Part shown: positions 46,772 to 59,840 of the stretch, one piece after another
How the letters are laid out: each line of letters opens with the position of its first letter
How positions within the stretch are numbered: position 1 is the first letter of the stretch
Assembly: GCF_019443325.1 (NCBI RefSeq)
Contig: NZ_CP080383.1
Span: 3,472,001-3,536,000, forward strand
Length of the DNA: 64,000 bases
Direction: 5' to 3'
Origin: Cryobacterium sp. PAMC25264
GTDB lineage: Bacteria > Actinomycetota > Actinomycetes > Actinomycetales > Microbacteriaceae
Program-made: the position numbers and the translations under genes
The notes under the pieces: model-generated
The model's database searches: none
Seen by the model: only the letters and a program-made list of their open reading frames with translations
What the model was told of the DNA's origin: nothing

Positions 46772-47167
46772 TGTTCAATCTCCACGTATTGGATCTCCGC
46801 AGGCCTAAACGAGCGGCCGGGAAAGAGTGAGGTAGCCCACGGGCTGGGGTCAACTGATTAAAACTACGGCTTCGCTCGCCCGCGGTCAAACTGACGAGGC
46901 CCAAACGTACGATTCTGCCCATTGATTTCCCATTTCTGGTACAGACACGCTGAGGTTCTTCGAGCTAATTTGGCCTGACCGCCGGTCATTGACTACCGTG
47001 AGGACAAGTTATCCACAGGTTGTGGGTAAAGCCTGAGAATCCAGTCGTTGTTTACCCACAGGCGGTGGATAACGTTGTGGATGAATCGTCCGATGAGACA
47101 TTCTGTGTCGACTGACGGATGCCCGCCACGCGGCGGCTGAGCGTAAAGATCAAGATTGTGGGGAACC
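46772..47167. promoter_or_regulatory. rpmH-dnaA intergenic region with DnaA boxes (left part of oriC)
   Basis: Divergent promoters of rpmH and dnaA must lie here. A cluster of DnaA boxes occupies 47009-47084: TTATCCACA (47009-47017), TTACCCACA-type in opposite orientations (47021-47029 and 47052-47060), a one-mismatch box (47064-47072) and TCATCCACA (47076-47084). About 120 bases before the dnaA start, they suit both origin function and autoregulation. Confidence 0.8.
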
Positions 47168-48588
47168 ATGCCAGACGGGGAACAGCCCATCAGCGAAACA
47201 TGGCGGTCGGTTCTGACCATTCTGGAGTCGGATGAGTCCATCACGCCGATGCTGTACGGCTTTCTGAATCTGGTCGAACCCAAGGGCATCGCCGCCGGCA
47301 CCTTCTACCTCGAGGTGCCCAACGAGTTCACCGCGAGCATGCTCAACCAGCGCATGCGGGTGCCACTGCTCACCGCGATGGGACAGCTGAGTGAATCCGT
47401 CGCCGTCACGACCTTCTATGTGGTGGTCAACCCGGAACTGGAGCAGGAGTCCCTGCGCCCGGTGCAGGAGCCGATCGTGCACCAACCCGACATCGAAACT
47501 CCCGCGACACCGCAGTCGGTGTTCGAGAACACCTCGCCCGAACGGCCCCACGACACCCGGCTGAACTCCAAGTACAGCTTCGACAACTTCGTGATCGGCC
47601 AGTCCAACCGGTTCGCGCACGCCGCCGCCGTTGCCGTGGCCGAGGCGCCGGCCAAGGCCTACAACCCCCTCTTCATCTACGGTTCCTCCGGACTGGGCAA
47701 GACGCACCTCCTGCACGCCATCGGTCACTACGCGATGAGCCTGTATCCCGGCATCCGAGTTCGCTATGTGAGTTCGGAAGAGTTCACCAACGACTTCATC
47801 AACTCGATCGCGAACAACCGCGGCTCGGCGTTCCAGAACCGTTACCGCAACATCGACATCCTGATGATCGACGACATCCAGTTTCTGCAGGGCAAGGCGG
47901 AAACCCAGGAAGCGTTCTTCCACACCTTCAACACCCTGCACGACCACAACAAGCAGGTCGTGATCACCAGCGACCTGCCGCCCAAGGCCCTGACCGGCTT
48001 CGAAGACCGGATGCGCTCCCGGTTCGAGTGGGGCCTGATCACCGATGTGCAGGCCCCGACCTCGAAACCCGCATCGCGATCCTCCGCAAGAAGGCGCAGA
48101 GCGAAAAACTCCAGGTACCGCACGACATCCTCGAGTTCATGGCGTCGAAGGTGTCCTCCAACATCCGTGAACTCGAGGGCACCCTGATCCGGGTCACGGC
48201 GTTCGCGAGCCTGAACCGCACCCCGGTCGACATGAACCTGGTCCAGACCGTGCTCAAGGACGTCATCACCCTTGATGAGGACAACGTCATCGCGCCGGTG
48301 GACATCATCACCAACACCGCCGACTACTTCAAACTCACCGTCGACGATCTGTACGGATCTTCTCGCTCGCAGGCCGTCGCCACAGCGCGGCAGATCGCGA
48401 TGTACCTGTGCCGGGAACTGACGAATCTGTCGCTTCCCAAGATCGGCCAGCTGTTCGGCAACCGCGACCACACCACGGTGATGTATGCGAACAAGAAGAT
48501 CAGCGAACTCATGAAGGAGCGGCGGTCCATCTACAACCAGGTCACCGAGCTCACCAACCGCATCAAGCAGGATCACCGCTACAAGTAA
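47168..48588 (+). CDS. dnaA: Chromosomal replication initiator DnaA, with an apparent frameshift
   Basis: All four DnaA domains are recognisable: N-terminal [20 protein letters not shown], linker, AAA+ domain with Walker [10 protein letters not shown] (172-180) and [10 protein letters not shown], and C-terminal DNA-binding domain with [11 protein letters not shown]. But the frame breaks: after [12 protein letters not shown] the reading shifts, and the continuation [16 protein letters not shown] is in another frame. One C missing from the run at 48054-48057 explains it; adding it gives 473 continuous residues. A sequencing or assembly error is most likely because dnaA is essential. ATG 47168; an upstream TTG at 47156 is also possible. 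Confidence 0.93.
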
Positions 48589-48951
48589 AGAAAATTTTTT
48601 GTGTTTCATACCTGTGGATAACCCTGTGGAAACTGCCGGGACAACCGGGCACAACCTGTAGAAACGCATCGTCCGCTTGTGAAAACTGTGAATTACACAA
48701 AGTGATTCGTGTCATTCATTGGGCTTAACGCTCACAGGCGCTCCACAAGTTACAAGTTTGTAGTTCCCTGTCGTTCAGCACTATCCACCGAGTTATCCAC
48801 AGTTTCCACAACGGTTAAGAAGATTAACGTTTAACTTCATTAGCTCCAGGTCCAACAACCTTTACTCGCCACGGCTCACAAGAAATGGGCCGTCGAGAAA
48901 CCCGACTAGCATTGAGGCCGTATCCAGGTCTCCATCGACAGGAGTGACTTC
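48589..48951. other. oriC: Origin of replication region, dnaA-dnaN intergenic
   Basis: The 363 bases hold perfect DnaA boxes TTATCCACA at 48613-48621 (minus) and 48793-48801 (plus), with GTTTCCACA-type boxes at 48625-48633 (minus) and 48802-48810 (plus), and weaker ones such as 48781-48789. AT-rich strips at 48587-48609 and 48811-48843 (TTAAGAAGATTAACG) are candidates for the unwinding element. Position between dnaA and dnaN is standard for actinobacteria. Confidence 0.88.
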
Positions 48952-50100
48952 GTGAGATTTCAGGCCAACCGGGACGTCTTCAGCGAAGCCGTATCTTTCG
49001 CTGTAAAACTCCTTCCCCAGCGCACCACCCTGCCCATCTTGAGCGGTGTGTTGATTGAGGCGACCGAAACCGGCCTGATCCTGTCGTCGTTCGACTACGA
49101 GGTGTCCGCCCAGACCGAAATCGCCGCCGATGTCGAAGAGACCGGCCGGGTTCTCGTCTCCGGTCGCCTCCTGGCCGAGATCGCGAGCCGGATGCCCAAC
49201 GCACCCGTGCGCTTCTCCACCAACGAGTCCCGCATCAGTGTCAGCTGTGGGAGCGCTAACTTCACCCTGCTGTCTATGCCGGTAGAGGAATATCCAAGCA
49301 TTCCCCAGGTCAGCGCCCAATCCGGGCTCGTACCTGCCGAAGAATTCGCCGCAGCCGTATCCCAGGTAGCCGTCGCCGCCTCGCGGGACGACGTCACCCC
49401 GGTGATCACCGGCGTGCAGCTGCAGATCACCGAGAACAGCATCAGCCTGGTCGCCACCGACCGCTACCGGGTCGCCGTACGCGAGATCGACTGGGACCCG
49501 GGGGCCAACCAGGCCCAGGAACCAATCACCGCCCTCGTACCCGCCCGCACCCTGCAGGAGGTCGGCAAGACCTTCGGCCACAGCGGGACCATCTCGGTGG
49601 CCATCACCAACACCGACGACCGGGAGCTCATCGCTTTCACGGCCGACAAGAAGACCGTCACATCGCTGCTGATCAAGGGCAACTACCCGCCCGTGCGCCG
49701 GCTCTTCCCCGACAACGTCGACAACTACGCCGTGATGAACACCGCCGAGCTCATCGAGGCCACCCGCCGGGTGCAGCTGGTACTCGAACGCGAAGCGGCC
49801 CTCCGGTTCAGCTTCACGGCCGACGGGCTCACCCTCGAGGCCATCGGCTCCGAGCAGGCCCAGGCCTCCGAGACCATCGATGCGATCCTCTCCGGCGGCG
49901 ACACAGTGGTCTCGCTCAAGCCGCAGTTCCTGCTCGACGGTCTGGGCGCCGTGCACTCGGAGTTCGTGCGCATCTCGTTCACCAAGACCGAGAACCCCAA
50001 CAAGCCCGGCCCGGTGCTGATCACCAGCCAGACGTCGCGGGAGCAGGCCGGAGCCGACAGCTACCGGTACCTGCTGCAGCCCAACCTGCTGCTCCGCTGA
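48952..50100 (+). CDS. dnaN: DNA polymerase III sliding clamp (beta subunit)
   Basis: 382 residues from GTG 48952 with AGGAG 9 bases upstream. Starts RFQANRDVFSEAVSFAVKLLPQRTTLPILSGVLIEA and shows the three-fold clamp repeats; the C-terminus DSYRYLLQPNLLLR is slightly longer than the usual YLLMPVRL end. Ring-shaped processivity factor. First of the gnd-recF-dciA-gyrB-gyrA series. Confidence 0.96.
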   Translation: MRFQANRDVFSEAVSFAVKLLPQRTTLPILSGVLIEATETGLILSSFDYEVSAQTEIAADVEETGRVLVSGRLLAEIASRMPNAPVRFSTNESRISVSCGSANFTLLSMPVEEYPSIPQVSAQSGLVPAEEFAAAVSQVAVAASRDDVTPVITGVQLQITENSISLVATDRYRVAVREIDWDPGANQAQEPITALVPARTLQEVGKTFGHSGTISVAITNTDDRELIAFTADKKTVTSLLIKGNYPPVRRLFPDNVDNYAVMNTAELIEATRRVQLVLEREAALRFSFTADGLTLEAIGSEQAQASETIDAILSGGDTVVSLKPQFLLDGLGAVHSEFVRISFTKTENPNKPGPVLITSQTSREQAGADSYRYLLQPNLLLR

Positions 50101-50150
50101 CGAACGCCCCACCCGCACGACAAGAATCACCAGAACCACGAAGGACAGCC

Positions 50151-51038
50151 ATGCACATCGGAATCGTCGGCCTCGGAAAAATGGGCGCGAATATGCGCGA
50201 CAGGCTTCGCGCGGCGGACCTCACGGTCACCGGGTACGACCGTAACCCCGACGTCTCAGACGTGGCGTCGACCGCCGATTTGATCGCGGCTCTACCCACT
50301 CCCCGCCTGGTCTGGGTCATGGTTCCGGCCGGCGCCATCACCACCTCGGTGATCGCCGACCTCGCCACCAAGCTCTCCCCTGGCGACCTGGTCATCGACG
50401 GCGGCAACTCCCGGTTCACCGATGACTTCACCCACGCGGCCCTCCTGGCCGAGCAGGGCGTGCACTACGTCGATGCCGGCGTCTCCGGCGGCGTGTGGGG
50501 ACTCCAGAACGGCTTCGGCCTGATGGTCGGCGGCGATGCGGCCGACATCGAGCGGGCCATGCCGGTCTTCGACGCGCTGCGCCCGGCCGGCCCCCGCGAA
50601 GAGGGCTTCGTGCACGCCGGCAAGGTCGGCGCGGGCCACTACGCCAAGATGGTGCACAACGGCATCGAATACGCGCTCATGCAGGCCTACGCCGAGGGTT
50701 TCGAATTGCTCGAGAAGCGCGACGACCTGGTGCACGACGTGCCCGGGATCTTCACCGCCTGGCAGCGCGGCACCGTCGTGCGCTCCTGGCTGCTCGAACT
50801 GCTGGTGCTCGCGCTCAAGGACGACCCGAAGCTGGCCGACATCGAAGGCTACGTCGAAGACTCCGGTGAAGGCCGCTGGACCATCGAAGAGGCCATCAAC
50901 AACGCCGTGCCGGTGCCCGCGATCAGCGCGTCGATCTTCGCCCGGTTCACCTCCCGCCAGGAAGACTCACCGGCCATGAAGGCCGTCGCCGCGCTGCGCA
51001 ACCAGTTCGGTGGCCATGCCATAAAGAAGGCAGACTGA
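50151..51038 (+). CDS. gnd: 6-phosphogluconate dehydrogenase, decarboxylating (short type)
   Basis: 295 residues, the short NAD-type Gnd rather than the 470-residue form. Rossmann motif IGIVGLGKMGANM, substrate motifs VIDGGNSRFTDD, VDAGVSGGVWGLQNGFGLMVGG and the catalytic KMVHNGIEYALMQAYAEGF. Oxidises 6-phosphogluconate to ribulose-5-phosphate. Its place between dnaN and recF is a conserved actinobacterial oddity. Six bases from its stop to recF. Confidence 0.94.
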   Translation: MHIGIVGLGKMGANMRDRLRAADLTVTGYDRNPDVSDVASTADLIAALPTPRLVWVMVPAGAITTSVIADLATKLSPGDLVIDGGNSRFTDDFTHAALLAEQGVHYVDAGVSGGVWGLQNGFGLMVGGDAADIERAMPVFDALRPAGPREEGFVHAGKVGAGHYAKMVHNGIEYALMQAYAEGFELLEKRDDLVHDVPGIFTAWQRGTVVRSWLLELLVLALKDDPKLADIEGYVEDSGEGRWTIEEAINNAVPVPAISASIFARFTSRQEDSPAMKAVAALRNQFGGHAIKKAD

Positions 51039-51044
51039 TCCGCT

Positions 51045-52229
51045 GTGCGGGTCACCCACCTTTCCCTGACCGACTTCCGCAATTATGCAGAAGCCGAGGT
51101 TCCGTTTCGGGCAGGCGCCAACCTCATCGTGGGGCGCAACGGCCAGGGTAAGACCAACCTGGTCGAAGCCCTCGGCTTCCTCAGCACACTGAGCTCGCAC
51201 CGGGTCTCCCAGACCGGAGCCATGGTGCGCTCCGGCCAGGACGCCGCGATCATCCGGGCCCGGCTCGAGCACAACGGCCGGGACATCCTCGCCGAGGTGC
51301 AGATCAACCGGTCCGGGCTCAACCGGGCGCAGATCAACCGGTCGGTCATCAAGACCCGAGACCTGCCACGATATTTCTCCAGCGTGCTCTTCGCCCCCGA
51401 AGACCTGGCCCTCGTGCGCGGCGATCCGTCCGGTCGCCGCCGGTTCCTCGACCAGCTGCTGGTTCTCCGGAGCCCCCGGATGTCCGGGGTGCTCACCGAC
51501 TACGACCGGGTGCTCAAGCAGCGCAACACCCTGCTCAAGTCCGCACGGGCCTCCGGGTTGAAGACCACCCAACTGGGCACCCTCGACATCTGGGACGAAC
51601 GACTCGTCGCCCTCGGGTCCGAGATCATCGACGCGCGCGCCGATCTGGTGGCCGAATTGCTGCCGCCGCTGCACGACGCCTATAAAGCGGTGGCCGGCGC
51701 CGACCACGGCCCCACCCTTGTCGCGTCGCTGAGCATCCTCGGCGCCGACGAAGAGTCCGACGAGGCGGCCTCCCCCGCCGCCCAGGCCGGCACCGGGTCG
51801 GAGACCGCCGACACCTTCCGCACCGCCCTGGCCGGGCTCCGGCGCAAGGAACTGGACCGCGGGATGACCCTGGCCGGCCCACACCGGGATGACCTGGTCT
51901 TCGAACTCAACGCCCTGCCGGCCAAGGGGTACGCCAGCCACGGCGAATCCTGGTCGTTCGCGCTCGCCCTCAAGCTGGCCTCCGCGGAGTTGCTGCGCCG
52001 GGAATCCTCCAGTGGCGATCCGGTGCTGATCCTCGACGATGTGTTCGCCGAGCTGGACCAGTCCCGGCGCCGGCGCCTGGCCGAAGCGGTGACCGGGTTC
52101 GAGCAGGTGCTGATCACCGCCGCCGTGTACGAGGATGTGCCCGCCGTCCTCGCCGCGCACACCATCCACATCACCGCCGGAGCCGTCGTGGACGGGCCCA
52201 CCGGACCGGACGGCGCCTCCGATGGCTGA
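51045..52229 (+). CDS. recF: DNA replication and repair protein RecF
   Basis: 394 residues from GTG 51045. Walker A GRNGQGKTN (30-38), the RecF signature LSLTDFRNYAEAEVPF, and the C-terminal ABC motifs MTLAGPHRDDLVF and VLILDDVFAELDQSRR. Loads RecA at single-strand gaps together with RecO and RecR. The stop overlaps the dciA start by 8 bases. Confidence 0.95.
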   Translation: MRVTHLSLTDFRNYAEAEVPFRAGANLIVGRNGQGKTNLVEALGFLSTLSSHRVSQTGAMVRSGQDAAIIRARLEHNGRDILAEVQINRSGLNRAQINRSVIKTRDLPRYFSSVLFAPEDLALVRGDPSGRRRFLDQLLVLRSPRMSGVLTDYDRVLKQRNTLLKSARASGLKTTQLGTLDIWDERLVALGSEIIDARADLVAELLPPLHDAYKAVAGADHGPTLVASLSILGADEESDEAASPAAQAGTGSETADTFRTALAGLRRKELDRGMTLAGPHRDDLVFELNALPAKGYASHGESWSFALALKLASAELLRRESSSGDPVLILDDVFAELDQSRRRRLAEAVTGFEQVLITAAVYEDVPAVLAAHTIHITAGAVVDGPTGPDGASDG

Positions 52230-52709
52230 GCAGAGCGAGGCCGCCAAGGTCTACCTGCGCTTCAAGGACGTCTTCGGCGACCCGAACGCCAAACGGATGC
52301 GCGCCCGCCGCAAGCCCAGCGCCCAGATCGGGTCCAGTGTTCCGTTCGGCGCCGGCCGGGACCCCAAGGGACTGGGCGAGACCATCAACTCCCTCACCGC
52401 CCAGCTGGGTGGAACTCGCCGATGGCCCAGTCCGACCTACTCGCCTCGTGGATCGAACTAGCCGGTGAGGAGACCGCCAAACACTCCACCCCGGCCGGGA
52501 TCGACGAGGGCATTCTGACCGTGCATTGCGAGTCCACCGCCTGGGCGACGCAGCTGCGAATGATGCGCGTGGAAATCATGACTCAGATCATGCAGAAGTT
52601 CCCCGACGCCGGTATCGCCGCAATTCGTTTTCAAGGGCCCAACGCGCCCTCCTGGAAAAAGGGTCCCAGATCAATCCCAGGGCGGGGTCCACGCGATACC
52701 TATGGCTAG
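52222..52709 (+). CDS. DciA-type DUF721 helicase-loading protein, with an apparent frameshift
   Basis: The first part (MAEQSEAAKVYLRFKDVFGD...RDPKGLGETINSLTAQLG) and the second (MAQSDLLASWIELAGEETAKHSTP...TVHCESTAWATQLRMM) lie in different frames; together they form one DUF721 protein. Adding one base to the GGG at 52407-52409 gives 162 continuous residues (LGWNSPMAQSDLL). The tryptophan-rich DUF721 core is otherwise intact. DciA is the ancestral bacterial factor for loading DnaB, so a real knockout is unlikely unless another loader exists. Starts inside the recF 3' end. Confidence 0.85.
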
Positions 52710-52788
52710 GTAGCCAAAACAGGTCAACCATGCGAAATAAACGCGTCAAACGGCCGATTTGGCCTCTGGGGTGCGGGGTGTTTGGTAG

Positions 52789-57386
<4,598 letters not shown>

Positions 57387-57394
<8 letters not shown>

Positions 57395-57794
57395 TGTTGC
57401 CGAGAAACTGGCCAAGAAGTCGAGTCGAGGTGCAATGTCGTCCAAGCAGGTACGTCTGAAGCTCGTCTACATCGATTTCTGGTCCAGCGTGAAGCTGTCT
57501 TTCCTGATCGCTGTGTGCCTGGCCGTCGTGACCATTGTCGCGACGTTCCTGACCTTCACTGTGCTCAACGGCACGGGCATCTTCACCGAGATCGACGCGC
57601 TGTACACGGATATCGCCGGGAGCGCGTCTGAGCTCACGACCATCCTGTCGATCGGTAACGTCATGGGCTTCGCCGTGGTTGTGGCCGTCATCAACACCGT
57701 CGTGATCACCGCCCTGGGCGCGATCTTCGCGGTTCTGTACAACCTGAGCGTCAAGGTCACCGGTGGCCTGCTCGTCGGATTCACCAACAACTGA
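57387..57794 (+). CDS. DUF3566 transmembrane protein
   Basis: 135 residues. Short basic N-terminus, then two membrane helices (about 35-60 and 90-120) with the family pattern [22 protein letters not shown] start and [30 protein letters not shown] end. Always follows gyrA in actinobacteria, before tRNA-Ile and tRNA-Ala; M. tuberculosis has the CwsA-type neighbour further along. Suspected link to division or envelope, unproven. Starts within the gyrA end. Confidence 0.88.
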
Positions 57795-57877
57795 CCGTCG
57801 GATGCCCGATCGGGGCCGGTAACGGCCTCGATTGGGACTTTTCGCCGGTTTCCGGTAGTCTCAAATCTGCCCAATAG

Positions 57878-57951
57878 GGGGATATAGCTCAGTTGGTTAG
57901 AGCGCTTCGCTGATAACGAAGAGGTCCCAGGTTCAAATCCCGGTATCCCCA
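57878..57951 (+). tRNA. tRNA-Ile (anticodon GAT)
   Basis: 74 bases with a full cloverleaf: acceptor GGGGATA/TATCCCC, D-arm GCTC...GAGC, anticodon stem CTTCG/CGAAG with loop CTGATAA, T-arm CCAGG TTCAAAT CCCGG (one imperfect pair). No encoded CCA. Confidence 0.98.
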
Positions 57952-58009
57952 CGTAGTACTCACGTAGCCTTACATCTCCGCCAGTTCCCTCCTCGTGAGG
58001 AACCGGTTC

Positions 58010-58082
58010 GGGGCCATAGCTCAATTGGTAGAGCGCCTGCTTTGCAAGCAGGAGGTCCGGGGTTCGATTCCCCGTGGCTCCA
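58010..58082 (+). tRNA. tRNA-Ala (anticodon TGC)
   Basis: 73 bases: acceptor GGGGCCA/TGGCTCC, D-arm GCTC...GAGC, anticodon stem CCTGC/GCAGG with loop TTTGCAA, T-arm CGGGG TTCGATT CCCCG. No encoded CCA. Its 3' end borders the accessory region, a frequent integration point. Confidence 0.98.
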
Positions 58083-58147
58083 CAGTTCGATCTCCACTCG
58101 GAATTCGGTGGGTTGCTCACCACATATCGGGATCTACCCTGATCAAG

Positions 58148-58178
58148 AGCCATTTCCTGAACAGGAGATGGCTTTTTT
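58148..58178 (+). terminator. Intrinsic terminator after the tRNA genes
   Basis: A 12-bp stem AGCCATTTCCTG/CAGGAGATGGCT with one wobble pair and a tiny loop, followed by T5. Confidence 0.88.
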
Positions 58179-58894
58179 GCTTGGCTAGAGCTTGTCAGAG
58201 GCAACACGCTCACTGGTAGCACTTCGGTGATTCTGGGTAGCAATGCGTGTGTTGTCGCGTGCGCCTCGTGTGCCCCGCAATCTCGCGGGACTCAATCGCC
58301 CAATTCTGCCGGTGCGCCCTGAGTGCGCCCCGTGGTGACTTTGGGCTCGGGCGCTGGTGGCGGTTGCACTCAAGTCCCGCTCAGCGTTGCTATAAGTGCC
58401 AGGAATATATGAAAACCTCCGCGCCGGCCCTGGGAGCGGTGAATTGAGTATTTGGGAGGGCCCAGGCGAAGGGGAGTCTTACGCTTTGCGCCGAGGTGCT
58501 CATCACTGATGGATTGCCGCGTCTGTCAGGTTAGAGATTGCTTCGGCCCTGCCATGGAGAGCCGCAGGTTCGCGGGGTCGGATGTCGCTGGGGTGGGGGT
58601 CCCAAATTATGGGTGTCCGACCCTGGGAATAGTCCACCATCACTCGTAGCCTTTCACTAGCGTTCGTAGCCAAACGGATCAACCACGGTGTGCACGCAGT
58701 GCCTGGCACACACGAACGACATTCTGAATCCGCCCTCGCCTCAGGAATGCAATCATGCGCGCACTCGGCGCCTGTCCTATCCTCGCCCTCGGGTCACCGA
58801 GCGTGATCTCGACGTTGTCGGGGATTGCTATGTGGCCGTCATGATCAGGAGAGGAGTTGCCGACGCAGGTCACGTCCCGATCTCCGCCAGTTTG
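58179..58894. other. Gene-free stretch at the start of the accessory region
   Basis: Over 700 bases with no frame I can support; short frames have no recognisable sequence and no ribosome site. Probably decayed DNA left of the resolvase remnant. Confidence 0.5.
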
Positions 58895-59323
58895 ACGTAG
58901 CTTCCAAAACCGCTCAGCGCCGCGTAGAGCGTCTGAAGGGACGCCCCGATCCTTGCGGGCCACTTTGGCCTTCGAGACCTCTACAGCAACCCTCTGGCTC
59001 GCCTCTGAGGCTTGGTCTGCCGTGAGCTCAGGCGTCCGGTCGTAGACGCCCTTGATTTTGGAGATGGCAATATCCTCGGCCTGACACCCCCGGATCGTCT
59101 TTCGTTCGAGCTCGGCAATCGCGACGATGACGGTCATCATGAACTCTCCCTGAGGCGTTTCGGTATTCCGGGCCGGGTTGTTGACGAACTCCAGCGTGAC
59201 GCCCTTGACATGAGCGTCGCGACTAGTGCAAACAGATCTGTGTTCGATCGGGCGAGTCGGTCGAGGGGACTGCACGCGCACAGTGTCGCCATCGTGAACT
59301 GAGCATTTCGTGGAGCTAAGCAC
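58895..59323 (-). pseudogene. Decayed serine recombinase (resolvase/invertase)
   Basis: One leftward frame retains the resolvase core NTETPQGEFMMTVIVAIAELERKTIRGCQAEDIAISKIKGVYDRTPELTADQA and part of the C-terminal helix-turn-helix (KAKVARKDRGVPSDALRGAER). Just upstream the expected LDRLARSNTDLFALVATL appears in another frame, and before it HEML follows an in-frame stop, so at least three lesions are present. The catalytic-serine N-terminus is missing. Family residues such as ER in the ELERE motif are altered. A dead transposon or phage resolvase. Confidence 0.75.
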
Positions 59324-59640
59324 GATTGAGGGAACTCTTACCCAAGATCTTCACCGAGAGGAGGCAATCCACGTCGCCGAGGGCGATGAGTTGCCGGACT
59401 TCATTCTGTTCGTCGGCACTTTCACGGCGTAACCTGTGGAGTTTGGCGCAACCCGGCGGTGTTCTTTCATCGCTTTGTGTCGCTGGTTGCCGATGGCGAT
59501 GACGCTGGCGCCCGCTTCGATGACGTAATAGAAGCCGGCCTGGTTCACGCGTCTAGGACCGAAGGATTCGTAGTGGTTCGAGATCCGACGAGTTACCCCC
59601 GTTACTTTCTTCGTAGCCCTTGATCGTGTAGTTATGTGAG
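59324..59640. other. Unassigned stretch between resolvase remnant and IS110 element
   Basis: A leftward frame without a good start reads FYYVIEAGASVIAIGNQRHK, then another frame continues RRESADEQNEVRQLIALGDV. This looks like a protein broken by a frameshift, but I do not recognise it. Confidence 0.35.
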
Positions 59641-59644
59641 GGTG

Positions 59645-59840
59645 TTGGCCTGTCAGGCCCGGCATGGTTCTTGCCCCCAGTCGCCCATGATCCGGGGGGT
59701 GTTGTCACCGGGCCTGACTGGTATCAGGTGATCGCTGATAGGGGCTGGACCGGGACATGTCCCAGGCCGTTCGTAACGTGGATGCCGAGACTTGATGCCG
59801 CGATTCAGGCCAACTTTGTCGAACCTGAGACGGAGGATTC
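59645..59840 (+). ncRNA. Candidate bridge RNA of the IS110 element
   Basis: The non-coding leader can fold strongly: an 11-bp perfect stem GTCAGGCCCGG (59652-59662) with CCGGGCCTGAC (59708-59718) enclosing a C5/G5 stem; then TATCAG/CTGATA (59722-59740) and GGGACATGTCCC (59752-59763). IS110 elements are known to make a structured bridge RNA from this position that pairs with target and donor DNA. Boundaries and guide loops cannot be fixed without element copies or target sites. Confidence 0.55.

Noticed and set aside
46626..46922. N-terminal extension of rnpA over rpmH
   Set aside because: It overlaps L34 in another frame; RnpA proteins start at the segment equivalent to VLAHANRI.
48054..48060. 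Programmed ribosomal frameshifting in dnaA
   Set aside because: A -1 shift at GCC CCG would need mismatched re-pairing of tRNA-Ala, and there is no slippery heptamer or downstream structure; a sequencing deletion is simpler.
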